This document shows, piece after piece, positions 23,599 through 31,626 of a stretch of DNA of 39,360 bases; within the stretch, counting starts at the first letter, position 1, and every line of letters begins with the position of its first letter. Source of the DNA: Dehalogenimonas sp. THU2. GTDB taxonomy: Bacteria; Chloroflexota; Dehalococcoidia; Dehalococcoidales; Dehalococcoidaceae. The notes below the pieces were generated by a model. That model saw only the letters and a list, made by a program, of their open reading frames with translations, was not told the origin of the DNA and made no database searches. A program made the translations under genes and the position numbers. Location of the stretch: contig NZ_JBDLLU010000015.1 of assembly GCF_039749495.1 (NCBI RefSeq), positions 1 through 39,360 of the forward strand. Direction: 5' to 3'.

Positions 23599-24723
23599 CT
23601 ATCTCCAGGGGGAGCGGGCGGGGGGGCGGTTGGCTTTGGTAGGTTCGGTGTAGGCCTGGCGCTGATGGGTGAACAGCGGGCGGCGCAGGAAGGCCGGGAC
23701 ATCCAGCTCGTCCTCGCTCTTGATGCCGCGCAGTTGGTTGGTCAGGTCATCCTCACCGTCGGCCTCTTCAGTGTTGGTGTGGAAGCCGGTGGCGATGAGG
23801 GTGATGCGGACGTCGTTGCCCATGTTGGCGTTGGAGCCGACGCCGAAAATGATGTTGGCGTCCGGATCGACGGACTTGCGGATGACCTCGGCGGCCTCGT
23901 TGACTTCATAAAGGCTGAGATCCGGTCCGCCGACGATGTTGAACAGGACGCCGCGGGAGCCGGTGACGGAAACGTCCAGCAGGGGGGAGGCCAGGGCCTC
24001 ACGGGCGGCGTCGATGGCGCGGTTCTTGCCAGTGCCGCGGCCGATGGACATCCAGGCCGGGCCGGCGTCTTTCATGACTGCTTTGACATCGGCGAAGTCC
24101 AGGTTGATAGTGCCGGGAACGGTAATGACCTCGGAGATAGCCTGAACGCCATGGTGCAGGACATCATCCGCCATTTTGAAGGCGGCGTCGACGCCGGTCT
24201 TCTGGTCGCAGAGTTCCAGCAGGCGGTCGTTGGGGATGATGATAAGGGTATCGACTTTGCCGAGCAATTTCTGGATGCCTTCCTTGGCGGTCTTGGTGCG
24301 GTGGGCGCCTTCAAAGCTGAAGGGTTTGGTGACTACGGCAATGGTCAGGGCGCCGCTTTTCTTGGCCTCCTCGGCCACTACGGGGGCGGAGCCGGTGCCG
24401 GTGCCGCCGCCCATGCCGGCGGTAACGAAGACCATGTCGGAACCGGTGACCAGCTCACGGATCTCGTCACGGCTCTCCTCAGCCGCTTTCTGACCCATGG
24501 TGTGATCGCCGCCGGCGCCGAGGCCGCGGGTGACCTTTTCGCCAAGCTGGACGCGGACGGGGGCCTCGGTGATGGCCAGCGCCTGGGCGTCGGTGTTGAG
24601 GGCGATGAATTCAACACCCTGGATCTCCTCACGGACCATGCGGGTAACGGCGTTACAACCGCCACCGCCGCAACCGAAAACCTTGATCCTGGCCGGGTTG
24701 GGGACGAAACTCGTCTTAGCCAT
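23599..24723 (-). CDS. ftsZ: Cell division protein FtsZ
   Basis: FtsZ is the tubulin-like GTPase that forms the division ring at midcell. The 374-residue protein has the GTP-binding [10 protein letters not shown] loop (Gly103-Ser112), N-terminal [16 protein letters not shown] (about 14-29), GADMVF-like segment and the T7 loop [11 protein letters not shown] (about 206-216), giving a complete GTPase plus C-terminal domain. The linker is very short, ending in the conserved FtsA-binding peptide [11 protein letters not shown] (about 338-348) and a basic tail. GAGGAG lies nine bases before ATG 24723. It is co-transcribed with ftsA 45 bases upstream. The conserved tail indicates interaction with FtsA. 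Confidence 0.98.
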   Translation of the reverse strand: MAKTSFVPNPARIKVFGCGGGGCNAVTRMVREEIQGVEFIALNTDAQALAITEAPVRVQLGEKVTRGLGAGGDHTMGQKAAEESRDEIRELVTGSDMVFVTAGMGGGTGTGSAPVVAEEAKKSGALTIAVVTKPFSFEGAHRTKTAKEGIQKLLGKVDTLIIIPNDRLLELCDQKTGVDAAFKMADDVLHHGVQAISEVITVPGTINLDFADVKAVMKDAGPAWMSIGRGTGKNRAIDAAREALASPLLDVSVTGSRGVLFNIVGGPDLSLYEVNEAAEVIRKSVDPDANIIFGVGSNANMGNDVRITLIATGFHTNTEEADGEDDLTNQLRGIKSEDELDVPAFLRRPLFTHQRQAYTEPTKANRPPARSPWR

Positions 24724-24768
24724 ATTCTTTTTCTCCTCTATATTTTTCTAAATTATTTATTATTTACG

Positions 24769-25974
24769 TTAAGCGCCGAGGAACTTGGAAAGAAGCCCCT
24801 TCATCCGGCCGAAGAATCCCAGGCCGCCCCACTTGTTACGCGGCTGGTTCTTGGCGCCCCAGAGGAGCAGGCCGACGCTGGTGGCGTATGCCGGGTCGCG
24901 CAGGGCATCGGTGATGCCGTAGACGTTGGACGGCATGCCGACCCTGACCGGTAACTGGCTAATATCGCGGCCAAGAGTTTCCAATCCGGCGATGTTGGAC
25001 GAACCGCCGGTGAAGACGATGCCCGCGGGTACGACGCTCTCGTAATCCGAGCGCGGCAGTTCCAGGAGGACCAGCCGCATGATCTCCTCGATGCGGGCGC
25101 GCAGGATGTCGCACAGGTCCTGGTAGCTGATGCCATGGCCGTCCTCAGAGATGGGGTTGGCTTCCATGCGGCTTTCATAGACCGGCATGACCGAGCCGTA
25201 ACGCTTTTTCATCTCTTCGGCCACGTCGAAGGGCAGACCCAGGCCGATGGCGACGTCCCGGGTGAGCTGGTATCCGGCCACCGGTAAGATGGCGGTGTGC
25301 CAGATGGCACCGTCCTTAAAGATGCAGACGTCGGTGGTGCCGCCGCCGATATCAGCGAGGACCACGCCGACCTGTTTCTCATCTTCAGTCAGCACCGCTT
25401 CACTGGAAGCCAGGGGCTCCAGCACCAGATCGTCGATCTCGACGCCCAGGGAGCGGATGCACTTGATGAGGTTCTGCACCGAGGCCGCGGCGGCTGTGAT
25501 GACGTGTGTTTCCACATCCAGCCGGAAGCCGTGCATGCCGACCGGGTTCCTGACCCCGACCTGGCCGTCCACCGCATAGTTACGGGGGATGACATGCAAT
25601 AGCTTGCGGTCGTTGGGGACCTTAATGCTCTGGGCGCTGGAAAGCACCCGTTTGAGATCATCCGGGCGCACCAGGCGGTCGCCCCGGGTGATGGCCACCA
25701 CGCCCTTGTTGTTGACCGAACTGACATGGCGGCCAGTGACGCCGACATAGGCGCTCTCGACCTTGTAATTGGCGGCCTGTTCCGCTTTTCTGATCGATTC
25801 CTTGATCGACTGTGCGGCGTCATTGATGTTGACCACCAGACCCTTGTGCAACCCGTGCGATGGGGCGATGCCGACGCCGATTACCTGGGTAGAGCCGTTT
25901 TCGGTAATTTCGGCGATGGCGGTACAGATCTTGGTAGTACCAACATCGATCGCCGTTACAATCCTGCGTTTCAT
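24769..25974 (-). CDS. ftsA: Cell division protein FtsA
   Basis: FtsA is an actin-fold ATPase that ties FtsZ filaments to the membrane. The 401-residue protein shows phosphate-1 IDVGTTKI (residues about 9-16), the SHV/1C domain around AVDGQVGVRNPVGMHGFRLDVETHVI (about 120-145), phosphate-2 LADIGGGTTDVCIF (about 197-210) and the adenosine loop GIVFTGGSSNIAGL (about 320-333). The C-terminus (FFGRMKGLLSKFLGA) is an amphipathic helix, the membrane-targeting sequence. TAAGGAGGAGG before ATG 25974 is an excellent ribosome site. It is preceded by rsmH only 58 bases away; no peptidoglycan gene intervenes. Confidence 0.97.
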   Translation of the reverse strand: MKRRIVTAIDVGTTKICTAIAEITENGSTQVIGVGIAPSHGLHKGLVVNINDAAQSIKESIRKAEQAANYKVESAYVGVTGRHVSSVNNKGVVAITRGDRLVRPDDLKRVLSSAQSIKVPNDRKLLHVIPRNYAVDGQVGVRNPVGMHGFRLDVETHVITAAAASVQNLIKCIRSLGVEIDDLVLEPLASSEAVLTEDEKQVGVVLADIGGGTTDVCIFKDGAIWHTAILPVAGYQLTRDVAIGLGLPFDVAEEMKKRYGSVMPVYESRMEANPISEDGHGISYQDLCDILRARIEEIMRLVLLELPRSDYESVVPAGIVFTGGSSNIAGLETLGRDISQLPVRVGMPSNVYGITDALRDPAYATSVGLLLWGAKNQPRNKWGGLGFFGRMKGLLSKFLGA

Positions 25975-26032
25975 GTTCCTCCTCCTTATAGCTTGATTGA
26001 CGTTTAGTTTGGACCCTTTATTGAAGCCACTC

Positions 26033-27097
26033 TCACATCGCCGCCCTCCTTCGCAGGGGGGTCACACCGGGAGCGACAAGGGTAGGGCTGCCCGCCTCAA
26101 GGCAATTCCTAACCAGTGGCTGATTGGACTCATTTAGAAAAAAAAGCTCTTCGAGCGGCACCTCATTTTCCTCACGACTGAGGATGCGCTCCGCGGCCCG
26201 CAGCTTGGCGCTGCGGCTGCGTGGGTTGAGCCTTAACTCTTCAACGGATGGGGTGATAACCTTCTTATTCAGGATCCGCAGCCGGGCGGCATGACCGCAG
26301 CGGCATTCCGGCAGATCGGCCGGGCAGACACAGTCACGGGATTCCTGCTGCATGAACTGCTTGACGATGCGGTCTTCAAGCGAGTGATAACTGATGACCA
26401 CCAGGCGGCCGCCGAAACCTAAAAGGCGGGTGGCCTGCTCCAGGACGTTCTCCAGCCGGGTGAGTTCCTCGTTCACGGCGATACGCAAGGCCTGGAAAGT
26501 GCGGGTAGCCGGGTGTATGTCCTCACCCCCGCCGACAACCCGGGCGACCAAAGCCGCCAGCTCCGTGGTCGTTTTAATGGGACGGGATTCAACGATGCGC
26601 CGGGCGATCTGGCGGCTGCGCCGTTCCTCGCCGTAGCGCCACAGGATATCGGAGATCTCCGTCTCGGAATAAGTGTTGACGATCTCCGCGGCGGTTACCT
26701 TCTGATCCGGTGAGAAGCGCATGTCCAGGGGGGCTTCATGGCGGAAGGAAAAGCCCCGGCCGGCGGCGGTAAGCTGCATCGAGGCCAGGCCGAGATCCAA
26801 CAGGATGCCGTGCACCGGGTAGAAGCCGTTATCCCGGCAGACGGTTTCCATGTTGCCGAAATTATCGTTGACCAGGAGATAGGAACCCTCGAAGTCCCAC
26901 AGATTCTCCCGGGCGATCTCCAAACTTTTTGGGTCGGCGTCGATGCCCAGCAGCTGGCCGCCCGGGGAACTCATCTCCAGGATGGCGCGGGCATGACCGC
27001 CGGCGCCGGTGGTGCCGTCGACATAACGCCCGCCCGGACCCACGGCCAGCGCTTGCAGCGTTTCCTCCAGCATCACCGGAATGTGATCAGACGACAT
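26033..27097 (-). CDS. rsmH: 16S rRNA (cytosine1402-N4)-methyltransferase
   Basis: RsmH (MraW) methylates N4 of C1402 in the 16S rRNA P-site using SAM. The 354-residue protein opens [13 protein letters not shown], followed by the SAM-binding [15 protein letters not shown] (about 26-40) and GIDADPKSL, then DLGLASMQL (about 101-109), [12 protein letters not shown] (about 201-212), [13 protein letters not shown] (about 236-248) and a cysteine-rich [13 protein letters not shown] loop (about 256-268). Family members end near residue 310; this one carries an extra tail of about 46 residues (308-354) of unknown role. It begins three bases after mraZ ends, in the standard mraZ-rsmH order. Confidence 0.96.
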   Translation of the reverse strand: MSSDHIPVMLEETLQALAVGPGGRYVDGTTGAGGHARAILEMSSPGGQLLGIDADPKSLEIARENLWDFEGSYLLVNDNFGNMETVCRDNGFYPVHGILLDLGLASMQLTAAGRGFSFRHEAPLDMRFSPDQKVTAAEIVNTYSETEISDILWRYGEERRSRQIARRIVESRPIKTTTELAALVARVVGGGEDIHPATRTFQALRIAVNEELTRLENVLEQATRLLGFGGRLVVISYHSLEDRIVKQFMQQESRDCVCPADLPECRCGHAARLRILNKKVITPSVEELRLNPRSRSAKLRAAERILSREENEVPLEELFFLNESNQPLVRNCLEAGSPTLVAPGVTPLRRRAAM

Positions 27098-27100
27098 GAA

Positions 27101-27529
27101 CTACCGTTTCTCCAGACCTTCCAAGATTTGCCACACCTGGTCCTGATCATCGGCCTTTTCAGCCTCCCAGGCTTCCCGCGACCAGATCTCCAGGTGGTCG
27201 GAGACACCCACCACCACCGCCTCGCCGGTGATGCCGGCATAAGCCCTCAGTGTCTCGGGGAGGGATACGCGGCCCTGGCCGTCGATGGCGGCGGGGAAAG
27301 CCTGGCCGAAGACGGCGCGTTTGAGCTTGCGGAGCTTTGAGGGACTGGTGACCGCGGCGTCGATCTTTTCGGAAAAGCGCTGCCATTCTTTGATAGAATA
27401 GGCGTTGACGCATTTCTCGGCGCCGGGGGCCAGGAAGAACCCGTCCTTGAGCGGCAGGCGGAATCGGGGCGGAACCGGTAACCGGCCCTTTTCATCCAGT
27501 TTGTAGTTGAATTCCCCGAAAAAGAACAT
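27101..27529 (-). CDS. mraZ: Division and cell wall cluster transcriptional regulator MraZ
   Basis: MraZ is a ring-forming DNA-binding protein that represses its own operon in characterised bacteria. The 142-residue product has the usual two tandem SpoVT-AbrB-like modules: MFFFGEFNYKLDEKGRLPVPPRFR (about 1-24) and QAFPAAIDGQGRVSLPETLRAYAG (about 73-96). I chose ATG 27529, which begins precisely at the family N-terminus; an opening at 27556 would run into the operator repeats. Directly upstream are three GTGG boxes at 10-bp steps and a strong promoter. It heads the mraZ-rsmH-ftsA-ftsZ operon. Confidence 0.95.
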   Translation of the reverse strand: MFFFGEFNYKLDEKGRLPVPPRFRLPLKDGFFLAPGAEKCVNAYSIKEWQRFSEKIDAAVTSPSKLRKLKRAVFGQAFPAAIDGQGRVSLPETLRAYAGITGEAVVVGVSDHLEIWSREAWEAEKADDQDQVWQILEGLEKR

Positions 27530-27542
27530 TCCGCCTGTTACT

Positions 27543-27566
27543 CCACTATCTCCCACAATTTACCAC
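27543..27566 (-). promoter_or_regulatory. MraZ boxes: three GTGG repeats at 10-bp period
   Basis: Minus-strand GTGG blocks (CCAC on the plus strand) begin at 27566, 27556 and 27546, exactly 10 bp apart: GTGGTAAATT, GTGGGAGATA and GTGGAGTAAC. They lie between the promoter and the mraZ start and match the spacing of known MraZ-binding repeats. Confidence 0.85.
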
Positions 27567-27574
27567 GTTCATCC

Positions 27575-27603
27575 ATTTTATGGGTGGATGGAGTGAATGT
27601 CAA
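27575..27603 (-). promoter_or_regulatory. mraZ operon promoter
   Basis: A perfect TTGACA (27603-27598) and TAAAAT (27580-27575) lie 17 bp apart on the minus strand, starting transcription near 27568, right at the MraZ boxes. An inverted repeat CATCCA...TGGATG also spans the -10. Confidence 0.85.
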
Positions 27604-27780
27604 CACTTTTTTTGGAAATATTTTTGAAATTGCCGAAATTGGTACTAAATACTTGGAATGAGGGGCTGTTGGGTCGACGGAAACCGGAAATGAGGCCGGA
27701 TTTCGAGATCGGGGCATCATTCAAAGGATGCGCGATGGTTGCGGGATGAGGATTCAGAGAGCGAAGAGAGTCGAAAGGCC

Positions 27781-28254
27781 TTATTCCATGAACTCGATGG
27801 CGGCGGGGGGTTTGTCGCGGAGGACTACTTCAATACCTACCTGGCGGAACAGTTCTATGAAGGCGTCGTCGGCGTAGCGGCCGAAACTGACGAAGCGCTT
27901 GACGCGGGCGTTGGCCAGCATCTTGGCGCAGAGGATGCAGGGGGTGTGGGTGCAGTAAACGGTGGCGCCCTCCAGGTTGACGCCGTGCTGCGCCGCCTGG
28001 ATGATGACGTTCTGCTCCGCGTGAACGGCGCGGCAGATCTCGTGGCGGGTGCCGGAGGGGATGTTGTTCTCATCCCGCAGGCAGCCCAGCTCCAGGCAGT
28101 CCGGCACGCCGGCGGGGGCGCCGTTATATCCGGTGGTCAGGATATGCTTACTCTTTACCGCTACGGCGCCGACATGCCGCCGCCGGCAGGTGGAGCGTTC
28201 CGCCACCACGGCGGCGATCTTCAAGAAATAATCGTCGGTTTCAGGTCTTTGCAT
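27781..28254 (-). CDS. Deoxycytidylate (dCMP) deaminase
   Basis: The 157-residue enzyme is a zinc-dependent deaminase converting dCMP to dUMP, a source of dTMP. The catalytic HAE motif is at His78-Glu80 and the second zinc site PCILC at Cys106 and Cys109. An extra cysteine and histidine (Cys23-His27 and HEIC) fit the ComEB/dCMP deaminase subfamily. Its ATG directly follows the stop of the upstream UPF0200 kinase gene with no gap, so the two form one operon. The ribosome site (AAGG) is inside that gene. The tail is short and the enzyme is of normal length (about 150 residues). Confidence 0.92.
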   Translation of the reverse strand: MQRPETDDYFLKIAAVVAERSTCRRRHVGAVAVKSKHILTTGYNGAPAGVPDCLELGCLRDENNIPSGTRHEICRAVHAEQNVIIQAAQHGVNLEGATVYCTHTPCILCAKMLANARVKRFVSFGRYADDAFIELFRQVGIEVVLRDKPPAAIEFME

Positions 28255-28827
28255 TTATTCAGCCTTGAGATTGTCGATGAGCGCCCGAACCTGCGCCGTG
28301 AGCTCGTCGAAGCCACCTTCGTTGAGGATCATGTAGTCCGCCACGGCGATGGGTCCGGCCTTGCTGACCTTCTCCACCTCGGCGCGATCCCGGGAGAAGG
28401 TTTCCTCACGGGTCAGCGGCCTCACGGAACGCGTCGAAAGGCGCCTGGCGCGGGTGGCGGGCGAGGCCCAGACGGCGGCTACCGCCAGGTCGTCCTTGTA
28501 ATAGTCCTTGAGGAAGATGTATTCCTCCCAGGAGTAGAGGCCGTCGATGACTGCTGGCCCATTCTTCAGCGCGGCGTCGATGCGCGGCAGGTTGAGTTTG
28601 GCGTAGGCAGCCATGCCCAGTTCCACCCGCAACGCCTCGCGGACGGTGCGTTCGTTGGCCTCGTTGAGCGGAAGGCCGCGGCGTTTGACCTCATCATCCG
28701 TGACATCGCCAAAGCGGACACGAGTGTAGCCGGATTGCTCGAAAAGCCGGGAGGCCTCGGTTTTGCCGGCGCCGGCCATGCCGACCATGGCGATGATTCT
28801 GGGTGATTTGTTCTGAATGGAATTCAT
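28255..28827 (-). CDS. UPF0200 (dephospho-CoA-kinase-like) P-loop kinase
   Basis: The 190-residue protein has a Walker A motif GMAGAGKT (residues 16-23) and the pattern typical of the archaeal UPF0200 family: GDVTDDEVKRRGLPLNEANERTVREALR, VIDGLYSWEEY, WASPATRARRLSTR and ADYMILNEGG. The family resembles dephospho-CoA and nucleoside monophosphate kinases; the substrate is not established. The association with a dCMP deaminase suggests nucleotide metabolism. ATG 28827 is chosen: there is no ribosome site, but TATAAT ends eight bases upstream of it. In-frame ATG 28836 overlaps that -10. The gene looks archaeal-like, so transfer is possible. Confidence 0.82.
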   Translation of the reverse strand: MNSIQNKSPRIIAMVGMAGAGKTEASRLFEQSGYTRVRFGDVTDDEVKRRGLPLNEANERTVREALRVELGMAAYAKLNLPRIDAALKNGPAVIDGLYSWEEYIFLKDYYKDDLAVAAVWASPATRARRLSTRSVRPLTREETFSRDRAEVEKVSKAGPIAVADYMILNEGGFDELTAQVRALIDNLKAE

Positions 28828-28834
28828 GGGGAAC

Positions 28835-28864
28835 ATTATAGGGGGAAGGGGGGAGGGGGTACAA
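28835..28864 (-). promoter_or_regulatory. Promoter of the UPF0200-dCMP deaminase operon (leaderless)
   Basis: On the minus strand, TATAAT (28840-28835) is preceded 18 bp upstream by TTGTAC. The ATG at 28827 follows the -10 by seven bases, so the transcript likely starts at the first codon. Confidence 0.55.
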
Positions 28865-28869
28865 CCCAC

Positions 28870-28970
28870 CGGGGGGGAAATACGAATGTCGAAATCCGAA
28901 ATTCGAAATAGTCACCAAATTCTAATTACCGAAACGGGCCAGCCAATCATCCTGAGATTCGTCCGTTAAA
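28870..28970. other. Short intergenic word spacer after pilT
   Basis: TACGAATGTCGAAATCCGAA-type low-complexity text lies at 28879-28935. No terminator hairpin with a T-run is apparent at the pilT end. Confidence 0.45.
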
Positions 28971-30101
28971 TTACAGGAAACTGGACAAAGTGCCACCGCC
29001 GCCACTCGTGGGAGGGTTGCGGCGGGCGCCTTTCGGACGGGCGCGGCCACCCATGAGGCGGTCGACTTCGTCGGCATCGTTACAATAGGTGAAAACAGAA
29101 TCTTTCTCGACCTTCTCGCGGCGGTAGAGTTCCACTAGCGCCTCATCCATGGTGATCATACCTTCGTCGCGGCTGGTGCGGATGACGTTGGGCAATTGGT
29201 AGATCTTACCCTCGCGAACCAGGTTCTTGACCGCAGCGTTCGCCAGCATGATCTCCACCGCGGCGATGCGGCCGTCGCTGATGGAGCGGGGAACCAGCGT
29301 CTGGCAGAGCACGCCGACCAGCAGGGAAGCCAGGCGGGTCTGCGCCAGGTGGCGTTCGTGGGGCGGGAAGAGGTCGATGATGCGTTCCAGCGCCTGGTAG
29401 GTGCTGGGGGCGTGGGACGTCGAAAGTACCAAATGGCCGGTCTCGGCGATAGTCAGCACTGCGGCGGCGGTATCCAGATCCCGCATCTCGCCGACCATGA
29501 TGACATCCGGGTTCTGCCGGAGCACGTGTTTCAGCGCCTGGGAGAAGGAGCGGGTGTCAGTGCCGAGCTGGCGCTGGGTGATGGCGCATTTTATCGAGGG
29601 GTGGATGTATTCGATGGGGTCTTCGATGGTGACCACGTGCTTGGCGGCGGTGTGGTTAAGGTGCTGGATCATGGCCGCCAGGGTGGTCGATTTACCGCTG
29701 CCGGTGGGACCGGTGACGATAGCCAGGCCGCGGGGTTTGGCGATCAGGTCCTTGCAGATCTGCGGCAGCTCCAGTTCATCGATGGTGGGGATGGCCGGGG
29801 GCAGCAGCCGGATAGCCAGGCTGATGGCGCCCCGCTGCTGGGCGGCATTGCAGCGTAGACGGCCGACGCCGGGCATGGTGAAACCGAAGTCCAGTTCCAG
29901 TTCCTGAGCGAAGGTCTCCCGTTCCGCGGGCTGGGCCAGTTGTGTCAGCGCGTCCTCGGTGTCCCGGGGTTCCAGTGGAGGCAGGGGCAGTTGTTCCAGC
30001 CCGCCCCGGACACGAACCAGCGGCGGCGAATCCACCACCAGATGGAGATCGGAGCCATTCCGGTCCCTGGCTTCGGTAATAAGCGCGAAGACATCAATCA
30101 T
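28971..30101 (-). CDS. pilT: Type IV pilus retraction ATPase PilT
   Basis: PilT powers pilus disassembly and retraction (twitching, DNA uptake). The 376-residue protein has an N-terminal PAS-like domain (about 1-100, NGSDLHLVVDSPPLVRVRGGL), the ATPase core with Walker A GPTGSGKST (131-139), Asp box TIEDPIEYIH, an atypical Walker B VIMVGEMRDLDTAAAVLTIAETGHLVLSTSHAPS, and a hexamer-stabilising C-terminus. In the last helix before the end I see no classical AIRNLIRE, but NLVREGKIYQLPNVI serves the same place (about 297-311). It lies at the distal end of the pilus gene set. The C-terminal tail is Gly/Pro rich. Confidence 0.94.
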   Translation of the reverse strand: MIDVFALITEARDRNGSDLHLVVDSPPLVRVRGGLEQLPLPPLEPRDTEDALTQLAQPAERETFAQELELDFGFTMPGVGRLRCNAAQQRGAISLAIRLLPPAIPTIDELELPQICKDLIAKPRGLAIVTGPTGSGKSTTLAAMIQHLNHTAAKHVVTIEDPIEYIHPSIKCAITQRQLGTDTRSFSQALKHVLRQNPDVIMVGEMRDLDTAAAVLTIAETGHLVLSTSHAPSTYQALERIIDLFPPHERHLAQTRLASLLVGVLCQTLVPRSISDGRIAAVEIMLANAAVKNLVREGKIYQLPNVIRTSRDEGMITMDEALVELYRREKVEKDSVFTYCNDADEVDRLMGGRARPKGARRNPPTSGGGGTLSSFL

Positions 30102-30147
30102 ACTTACTATTTCATTTTCTTCATGAGTGAGTTTATACCGATATAGA

Positions 30148-31626
30148 TTAGTACATTATCAAGGTGAATTTATATATGTAGACCTTGGTGTCTTCAGTGA
30201 GTTCCTTGATTATTTCAGCAACTATCACATTCTCAAAACGTAGGGTGTCCCGCAATGCCCGTGCGTAAGCAAAGACATTAACTTCCCCCTCAGTGGCTAC
30301 ACCTTTGACAGTAAGCACTCCTTCGCCCCAGTCAATGGTATCTAAAGTGACTTTATTAGAGGGAATGCGCAGCCAGGCATTACGCACGTCGCCGGAGGCT
30401 TTTTCCCGCTGGTTACGCATGTACTCATACTGGGCATCCAGCGAATTGGTTTTAGTGACGATAGGGGTGATGGCTTTGTCAATCCCGGCAGTCTGCGAAT
30501 TAACCCCGGCGGTTTCAGCCTGGATCCGGGCGATGTCGGCTTGGGCCAGGGTCACCTGTGTCTGGACGCCGTCGATTCTGAGCTGTATTTCATCGTTTGT
30601 TTTCTTGAAGTCATCGATCAGGAACCAGCCGTAAACCAGCCCGCCGATGAGAATAACGCCGGCTATCGGTGCCAGGATATTGAACCAGTTGACACCTTTG
30701 GGCAGGTACTGGGCCGGCAGAACATTGACGTTGATGACGGAGCCGAAAGCCGCATCCTCCTTGGCCAGGGGGACCATACCCAGGTTGATCATGAACTGGC
30801 TCGCCTCGAAGCCTTCAGGGGCGGTGAACGGCTCGGTCAGCAGTTCCACCGGGCGGCCGTCGCTGCCTCCAAGGGCTGGCCAGGCATCAGTCTCGTTGGC
30901 CAGTTCTCCTGCGAGGACGATAGGCACATCCGCACCGAGGTGGCTCTCCGCATGTGAGGAATTATAGAAGGTGATGGTGCGGGATATCTCCTCGGCGATC
31001 CCCATGACACGTTCCGCGTCGGTGAGAACCTCGGTGGGCAGCGAAAAGCTGCGGATGACCTCAGGCACACGGTTCACCAGAATGACGATATCGATATTAG
31101 ATAACCAGGTATTGACGACCACGGCACGGGGCACGTGCACCAGCCGCGCCAACGCCAGCGGGGCGATGTCCATTACCTTGACCAAAAGTCCGGCTTTCTG
31201 GATGGTGCGTACCAGAGCGTCCGTGGCGTTTTTGGGATAGGCCACCAGGAAGTAGCGCTGCTCATGACCCTCGGCGCCGAGCAGTTGCCTGCCCAGATAG
31301 ACCTGATCTATGGGCACCGGGATAACGCGGTTGGCTTCTGACTGGATAGCCTCTTCCAGGATGTTCTTGGGCACTTCCGGCAGGTTGATCAGGCGGAAAA
31401 TAGAGTTCAACCCGGACAGGGCGGCCACCACAGTGGCGCCGGGATGTCCCTGTTCATGCATAAAGGCGCGCAGGCTCTCCGCTACTGCGTCTTCCCGGGT
31501 GATGATGCCATCTGAGACCATGCCCGGATCCAACAACAGTGAAGCCCATTTTTCAACTACTTTACCGTTGGTTACCAGTAGTTTAATCTCATTGTCTTCA
31601 ATGAATAAAGAAACTTGTTTAGACAT
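30148..31626 (-). CDS. PilM-PilN fusion, type IV pilus inner-membrane assembly protein
   Basis: The 492-residue product joins two pilus proteins. Residues about 1-290 form the actin-like PilM domain (VSLFIEDNEIKLL, PEVPKNILEEAIQSEANRVIPVPIDQV). Near 298 the chain reads VINVNVLPAQYLP, the INLLP-type start of PilN, then a membrane helix (about 316-338), a coiled coil (about 340-410) and a C-terminal ferredoxin-like PilN domain (about 430-492). PilM normally binds the N-terminal peptide of PilN, so the fusion makes the partners covalently linked. It should connect the cytoplasmic motor to PilO. The ATG directly follows the pilO stop with no gap. Confidence 0.88.
   Translation of the reverse strand: MSKQVSLFIEDNEIKLLVTNGKVVEKWASLLLDPGMVSDGIITREDAVAESLRAFMHEQGHPGATVVAALSGLNSIFRLINLPEVPKNILEEAIQSEANRVIPVPIDQVYLGRQLLGAEGHEQRYFLVAYPKNATDALVRTIQKAGLLVKVMDIAPLALARLVHVPRAVVVNTWLSNIDIVILVNRVPEVIRSFSLPTEVLTDAERVMGIAEEISRTITFYNSSHAESHLGADVPIVLAGELANETDAWPALGGSDGRPVELLTEPFTAPEGFEASQFMINLGMVPLAKEDAAFGSVINVNVLPAQYLPKGVNWFNILAPIAGVILIGGLVYGWFLIDDFKKTNDEIQLRIDGVQTQVTLAQADIARIQAETAGVNSQTAGIDKAITPIVTKTNSLDAQYEYMRNQREKASGDVRNAWLRIPSNKVTLDTIDWGEGVLTVKGVATEGEVNVFAYARALRDTLRFENVIVAEIIKELTEDTKVYIYKFTLIMY

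Noticed and set aside
23590-24954. Long plus-strand reading frame opposite ftsZ.
   Set aside because: It is the antisense of ftsZ and ftsA, produced by high-GC third positions; no independent features.
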